Positions 8,397 through 12,405 of a stretch of 12,405 bases of DNA are shown in pieces (position 1 is the stretch's first letter; the number at the start of each line of letters is the position of its first letter). Source of the DNA: Funneliformis mosseae (taxonomy: Eukaryota > Glomeromycota > Glomeromycetes > Glomerales > Glomeraceae); assembly GCA_910592005.1 (NCBI GenBank), contig CAJVPP010003172.1, positions 1-12,405 on the forward strand. The letters run 5' to 3'. The notes beneath the pieces were generated by a model, which was given only the letters and a program-made list of their open reading frames with translations, had not been told where the DNA came from and searched no databases. Position numbers and translations under genes: made by a program.

Positions 8397-9806
8397 TTTT
8401 ATTGATACTACTTAAATGCCTTTTTTTTTTAAACCCTTTATAATTTTATTTTATTAAATTTATTTGATATATAACTATTATCAATCATTCTATATGGAGA
8501 AATTAATTAACTTTATCAAAAAAATACTTGTTAAAAAAATATCTTTTATTAATAAATTTTGAATTTAAGCTGCATTTATTCAAGTATAAAACTTCAACGC
8601 CAAGTATTAGATTTCCTTTTTTGAGATAAATCTTCATAAAATTTCATTCTTTTCCTGTCAATATTTGAGATATGAGCATACTGCCTCGAAGCGTTGTGGT
8701 CGTTGCCTAACATAAAACTCGAATCCAGGGCGTTTTAGGAAATGACTCGGCTTGTTCTTTGTTGCGTAATTATAGATTTCAAATGTATTTTAGGTTCGAA
8801 TAACTTTATGTGATTAATTTATCGATTCTACGCATGTCTCATTATATTTCAAGGCTGCTGACCGCGAATTTCAAATCAAACACAGTACAGGGCAATACGC
8901 TTATGTCACCAGATATACAAAGGTACATGTTTTGAAATGCACGTGAACGTAATTCTGTTTACACGCTGTCCGGGCTCGTCAAAATTGCGCGGATTAAACC
9001 GGCGCAGTACGCCTCTCTTGAAGCATAGTTTCTGTGGGATATAATCTGATTGTCTTAGCGAAATATTTTCTAAGATAAAGGCGTGGGAATAATGGAAAGT
9101 ATTCCCTCCAGAAGAAATTTATTTCTGAACCTGTATAGGAATCGGGAATTTCGGCGCAATAAACCCGTGCAGTCAGAATCGATCAAGAAAATTTATTATT
9201 TATTCGATGCATTAATTGTTATGTATACGGAGTACAGATACAAAAACTTCATAATGACTATGGCTAAGAGATTGTGGCAGCCTCATATGACATGAGGCGC
9301 AATAGACATTTTTTACGAGCTGAAAACATAATAAATTCATCCTGAGTAATGTTGTGGCTGTGAAAGATTGCTCTATCTTATCGATCCCAATTTCACTAAG
9401 CAGTCATAAATAGATTTTATATAATAATAAAGTAATAATCACGATCTTTTGGCAAAAAAAATATATATATATAAAATATATCGCATCAACTTTAATAACT
9501 CTACTCTTACATGCAAAATATTATCTTAATTGACTATATGTTTTGGACAATATAAAGCAATGGACAATAGAAAATGGCCTTAGACTCCGTCTATATAAAA
9601 TTATCATAATTATTTTTAAACGCGTAAAAATGAAAGAAATAACGGATATCGATATAATTTTTTTTTTCGAATTGCAAGAAATGATACTTATTTAGAAAGG
9701 CATTTGCCTTGACATTAATTTGGGAGCGCATCTGTAAATAAACCAATGATGATATAAATAACATTTTAAAAGTACTATTGTTCATAAGTCATAGTTGTAT
9801 ATATAA
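8397..9806. other. Unassigned stretch, with a GC-richer patch at about 8680-9300
   Basis: After the kinase stop come about 280 bases of AT-rich 3' flank. From about 8680 to 9300 the DNA is less AT-rich and several frames on both strands stay open for 30-70 codons. These include a short ATG frame at 8834 (MSHYISRLLTANF...) and a 70-codon plus frame ending at 9295 that begins near 9086 with MESIPSRRNLFLNLYRN. None resembles a family I know, and several frames being open at once suggests composition rather than coding. No tRNA cloverleaf or snRNA was found. From 9300 to 9806 the DNA is AT-rich spacer. Confidence 0.4.
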
Positions 9807-10389
9807 TCATTTGAAATTTCTTGCCAAGAGTCTAAAAATTAGAACTCAAGCATGCTTTGGAAATGATAATAAACAGTACTTACCTTTTTTTGAATTCTAG
9901 GACGAAATAGTTATTCTTCACCCAATTCTTTGCTTCTTTCCATTGCTCATAATCATCAAAATACATGTAAATGTATGGGAATTTGTGTCACCATCAACAG
10001 AACGAATTTAAATACTCATAACATTCCAATTTCCAGTAACATCTTCTATCTCGAGAAATCAATTTTTCCCTAGTGTTATCGCGTCCATAAACATATATAA
10101 AACTTAAATAATAACGATCAAGATCTAGAAACTTTGTTTGTAAATCAGGGCGATGAGGTACATTTATATCGATAAGACATTCCTAAAGGGTAGGTCACTT
10201 TGAGTACAGCAAATTTAATAATCCATAGTCGCGATATTTCATTACCTTTAGTCCAAAACCAGATCTCAACGGTCCAGTTTCTCAACAAAGCTCGTCTCAA
10301 CATAGGACCGTAATCCCCGTCACCAGCAACTAATACAATTTTTCCGGGTCTTTTATGTTCATACATGGCATCACAAATGGAAGCTCCGA

Positions 10390-10397
10390 GTTTACTA
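10390..10397. repeat. Left target-site duplication of the MITE
   Basis: GTTTACTA sits immediately outside the left inverted end and pairs with GTTCACTA at 10830-10837, seven of eight bases equal. Eight-base duplications are typical of hAT elements. On the minus strand the right copy is in frame as part of the VDSE-LGAS junction, so the ancestral NYN coding sequence is continuous across one copy. Confidence 0.8.
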
Positions 10398-10829
10398 TAA
10401 GGTTTCCGTTTGAAAACAAATTGCATTTCAAATATTTGAAAGTTTTTTTAAACGAATATCGAATTGGTTTCAAATATCGAAAATCATTTCGAAAATATAT
10501 AAAATAAAAATAAAATAAAATAAAAATTTAAAAAATTAAAAATGACAAAAAAATAACAAATTACAAAAAAAAAGAAAGAAAAATTACGAAAAAAGAAAAT
10601 AAAAAATAAATAAAGTAAAATAAAAAAAAAAGAATCGATCGAAGAAAAAAAAATATATATACATATATATATATAATTGGTCGATAAGATCGATCGAATA
10701 GAGATATTCGAAAACCGATATTCGAAATCAATTTCGATATCAAATATTAATTATGTATTTTCGAATATTTGAATTTTATTTATTTACAAACAAAATATTC
10801 GAATATACTATTTTCAAACGGAAACCCTA
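10398..10829. mobile_element. hAT-type MITE inserted in the NYN domain
   Basis: The element is 432 bases long. Its 19-base ends are inverted: TAAGGTTTCCGTTTGAAAA at 10398-10416 against the reverse complement of 10811-10829, one mismatch (TAGGG for TAAGG). Both fit the YARNG start of hAT ends, and an 8-base duplication flanks it. Inside, both arms carry repeated variants of the palindrome TTCGAATATTCGAA (10427-10440, 10451-10463, 10469-10483, about 10703-10730, 10758-10774, 10795-10806), around an A-rich, purine-rich centre with ATCGATCGA words and a TATATA run. There is no coding capacity, so it must have been moved by a transposase encoded elsewhere. It splits the NYN frame between VDSE and LGASICDAM. 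Confidence 0.9.
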
Positions 10830-10837
10830 GTTCACTA
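10830..10837. repeat. Right target-site duplication of the MITE
   Basis: GTTCACTA follows the right inverted end and matches the left copy at seven of eight bases. The single difference shows that the insertion is not brand new or that the dead gene has since mutated. Confidence 0.8.
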
Positions 10838-11705
10838 TCAACATCTTTCTCTTTATGATCTATAACACTTCCATCGTAGACTTCTACCCGAAATCCAAGA
10901 TATTCAATTTCTTTCCACTAAAAAATCATTTGGAGGTGGGCGAGACCCGACAATGATTGGATTGTCGCCCATTTGTCGCCCATTCCGAACTATTCTAAGA
11001 AGTCGTCCGTAGTCTATACAGAGCTGATCCTCAAAAACATTCTTAAAGGTACTGACCATCTTCTTTCCCTCAATTTCCGCGTTGGAATTGTCAATAAAGA
11101 TATGCACCAGGCCGGTTGGTTCTCTTGATGAACCTACAATGCAAGGCATTCTCCATATTAGCTATAATAAATCCTGGACAAAAACGACACAAGAGCTAAT
11201 CCATGTCATGTTCACTCGCGTTGACCAAATTTATTACGACTCACTTACCAGCAACGGGTTGCTCTATGGTAACGTGAACGAGTTTTTTGGCGGGTTTGAC
11301 GATAAGAAGCAGGAAAGAAAAGCACAAGAATAAGTTTGTATTCGGTATTATATGATTATATAAAAGACAAGCAAATCATAGAAATACTACGAAAATAATT
11401 ATGTTGAAAAGACATCTGTTGAATAATACGCAAGACGTACAAATAAACCATTTTAAATAACTTACTTTGACTATTTATCTCCTTAATCACCTTTGCGAGT
11501 TTCGTAGCTTTTTCACCAGTAATCCCAAAAGGATGATTGACAAGTTGATCGTAAGTTCGTTCAACAAAGACGGAGCCATCAACATCTTGGCTATGAAGAA
11601 TTCCAAAGTCAAAATCATCAAGTTTTAAGTCTTTTCCTCGTAAAAAGATTCAAGTTGGTCCGCATTAAATTTTTCCACGTCTTCTACCGCAGTACTTGTA
11701 GACAT

Positions 11706-12044
11706 TCTGAAGTGTACAGTTCAGAAAAAAGAAAAGTGTGGATTTGGAGGTATATATAAGGAATCTATTGTCGCACATCAATAATTACATCATCACATCA
11801 TATGAATGCACGATACTGCGCCAAACGAGGCACGTGAAGTTTCTTGGGAATATGCGCTGATCAGAAGTAATTTATATTTTCATAATATTAACGTTAATGA
11901 CAAATGAATTTCATTTTTTTAACATATTGATAATTTTACCACTTTGGTTCATTAATTTAAGTAAATTATTCACAGATTAAATATTAATTTTCATCAATGT
12001 TTGTTAATATTTATAGAATAAATTTTATTTTTTATAATGCTAAC
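11706..12044. other. Upstream region of the SAM-NYN gene
   Basis: The first 130 bases beyond the ATG hold the TATA candidate and mixed-composition DNA with TACATCATCACATCATATG and GGCACGTGAAG (a CACGTG E-box-like word at about 11831). From 11860 on it is AT-rich spacer up to the foldback element. No gene seen. Confidence 0.4.
11751..11758 (-). promoter_or_regulatory. Candidate TATA box for the SAM-NYN gene
   Basis: On the minus strand TATATATA, within CCTTATATATACC, lies about 46 bases before the ATG at 11705-11703, so a start site near 11725 would give a leader of about 20 bases. This is well placed and stands out from the less AT-rich sequence on either side. The promoter region may survive although the gene is broken. 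Confidence 0.45.
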
Positions 12045-12405
12045 TAGGGATGTTAAAATCCAGTCTGGTCCTAGTCCGGTCCGAAACTCCCAGTCCTAAA
12101 GAAAAACCCGGTCCATAGGACTTGGTCCTAGGTCTGGATTCTAGGACCAGGCCCCGAGACTGCAGTCCTAGGACCGAGGTTCTAAAGAAATTAGACTTGC
12201 GTTCCTAGGACTGCGGTCCTAAAGGAAGATAATCGTTCAAGAAGAACGATGAGCTCATCATTCTTCTTGTTGCTTTAGGACCGCAGTCAAGTCCTAATTT
12301 CTATAGAACCGCAGTCCTATAGTTCAATTAATTCAAAGGACTTTGAACTGGACCGGACTTCGTAGGACTGTTTAGGACCTAGTCCCATGGGACTTTTTAA
12401 CATCC
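12045..12405. mobile_element. Foldback MITE-like element built from AGGACTGCAGTCCT motifs (right end at the window edge)
   Basis: The left end reads TAGGGATGTTAAAATCC and the last bases of the window read GGGACTTTTTAACATCC, whose reverse complement starts GGATGTTAAAA. The ends are therefore inverted over at least 11 bases, and the final few bases (expected CTA after the last C) lie beyond the window. TAGGG fits the hAT YARNG start. Between them are many variants of the palindrome TAGGACTGCAGTCCTA, for example at about 12158-12173, 12204-12222, 12276-12288 and 12306-12320. A 16-base inverted repeat sits at the centre, so the whole element can fold into one long imperfect hairpin. No coding capacity. 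The target duplication cannot be tested because the right flank is missing. Confidence 0.8.
12238..12269. repeat. Central 16-base inverted repeat of the foldback element
   Basis: CAAGAAGAACGATGAG at 12238-12253 is followed directly by CTCATCATTCTTCTTG at 12254-12269, inverted with one mismatch and no loop. It is extended outward by inverted copies of GACTGCGGTCCTAAAG, so pairing continues into both arms and marks the fold axis of the element. Confidence 0.9.

Larger units (their letters stand above)
9807..11705 (-). pseudogene. SAM + NYN domain gene, broken by frameshifts, stops and a MITE
   Basis: The minus strand encodes an N-terminal SAM domain (protein or RNA contacts) and a NYN domain, a PIN-like fold typical of metal-dependent RNases. 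Exon 1 (11705-11466) starts MSTSTAVEDVEKFNADQLES and holds the SAM core KLDDFDFGILHSQDVDG and GITGEKATKLAKVIKEI. A 15-base exon 2 (11263-11249) encodes QPVAG. Exon 3 from 11133 starts SSREPTGLVHIFIDNSN (acidic Asp in FIDNSN) and continues with DYGRLLRIVRNGR and GSRPPPND, then EYLGFRVEVYDGS and EKDVDSE. It resumes after the inserted MITE with LGASICDAMYEHKRPGKI and VLVAGDGDYGPMLRRAL (acidic DGD), to WFWTK at 10246. The tail exon runs 10182-9884 (FLDLDRYYLSFIYVYG, FDDYEQWKEAKNWVKNN); a last exon 9831-9807 is tentative. Breaks seen: one base short in the A run 11642-11646 (plus-strand letters), one extra base near 10917-10926, one near 10147, stops at 9994-9996 and 9988-9990, and the MITE. No functional product is expected. 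Confidence 0.8.

Noticed and set aside
8696..8735. Possible tRNA T-arm (CTCGAATCCAGG)
   Set aside because: No acceptor stem, D-arm or anticodon arm of proper length pairs around it on either strand.
10561..10743. Minus-strand frame encoding a Phe- and Ile-rich protein
   Set aside because: It is the translation of the A-rich centre of the MITE and reflects composition only.
11082..11333. Plus-strand 83-codon frame
   Set aside because: It overlaps exons 2 and 3 of the SAM-NYN gene in antisense; the minus strand has domain motifs and phase-matching splice sites.

Overview
The window looks like nuclear DNA of an arbuscular mycorrhizal fungus, most likely Rhizophagus (Glomeromycotina). This is inferred from three things: a very AT-rich background, short (50-200 base) GT-AG introns, and three protein types that I recognise as expanded families in that genus (ion-transport-domain channels, vWA plus alpha-kinase proteins, SAM plus NYN proteins). 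No bacterial operon, CRISPR array, rRNA or convincing tRNA was seen.

Layout. Positions 1-972 are AT-rich non-coding DNA with a 30-base A run. A heavily mutated Tc1/mariner transposase relic follows on the minus strand (973-1790). Remnants of elements built from short palindromic motifs lie at 1872-1951 and 2848-3349. At 3610-4730 (plus) is a truncated, multi-exon piece of an ion-transport-domain protein: the pore/S6 and C-terminal part survive, but most membrane segments are absent and the first open segment ends in a TGA. A long gene-poor stretch (4731-6680) holds a possible gene scrap at 5249-5645 and a small tandem repeat. At 6681-8396 (plus) is the best-preserved gene, a single-exon vWA plus alpha-kinase protein with every catalytic and zinc-site motif visible, but with one in-frame TAG between its two domains. 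After another unassigned stretch (8397-9806) a SAM plus NYN gene lies on the minus strand (9807-11705). It has a 15-base micro-exon, several frameshifts and stops, and a complete 432-base hAT-type MITE inside the NYN domain. The window ends in a foldback element with matching ends (12045-12405).

The three protein-coding loci are not an operon and nothing shows that they work together. The region reads as a graveyard of expanded-family gene copies mixed with non-autonomous transposons. The most notable observations are the single amber codon in the kinase (with a possible 51-base in-frame intron that would remove it), the SAM-NYN architecture with a phase-exact micro-exon, and the recurring design of the repeat elements: inverted ends with arrays of one degenerate palindromic motif, the motif differing from element to element.
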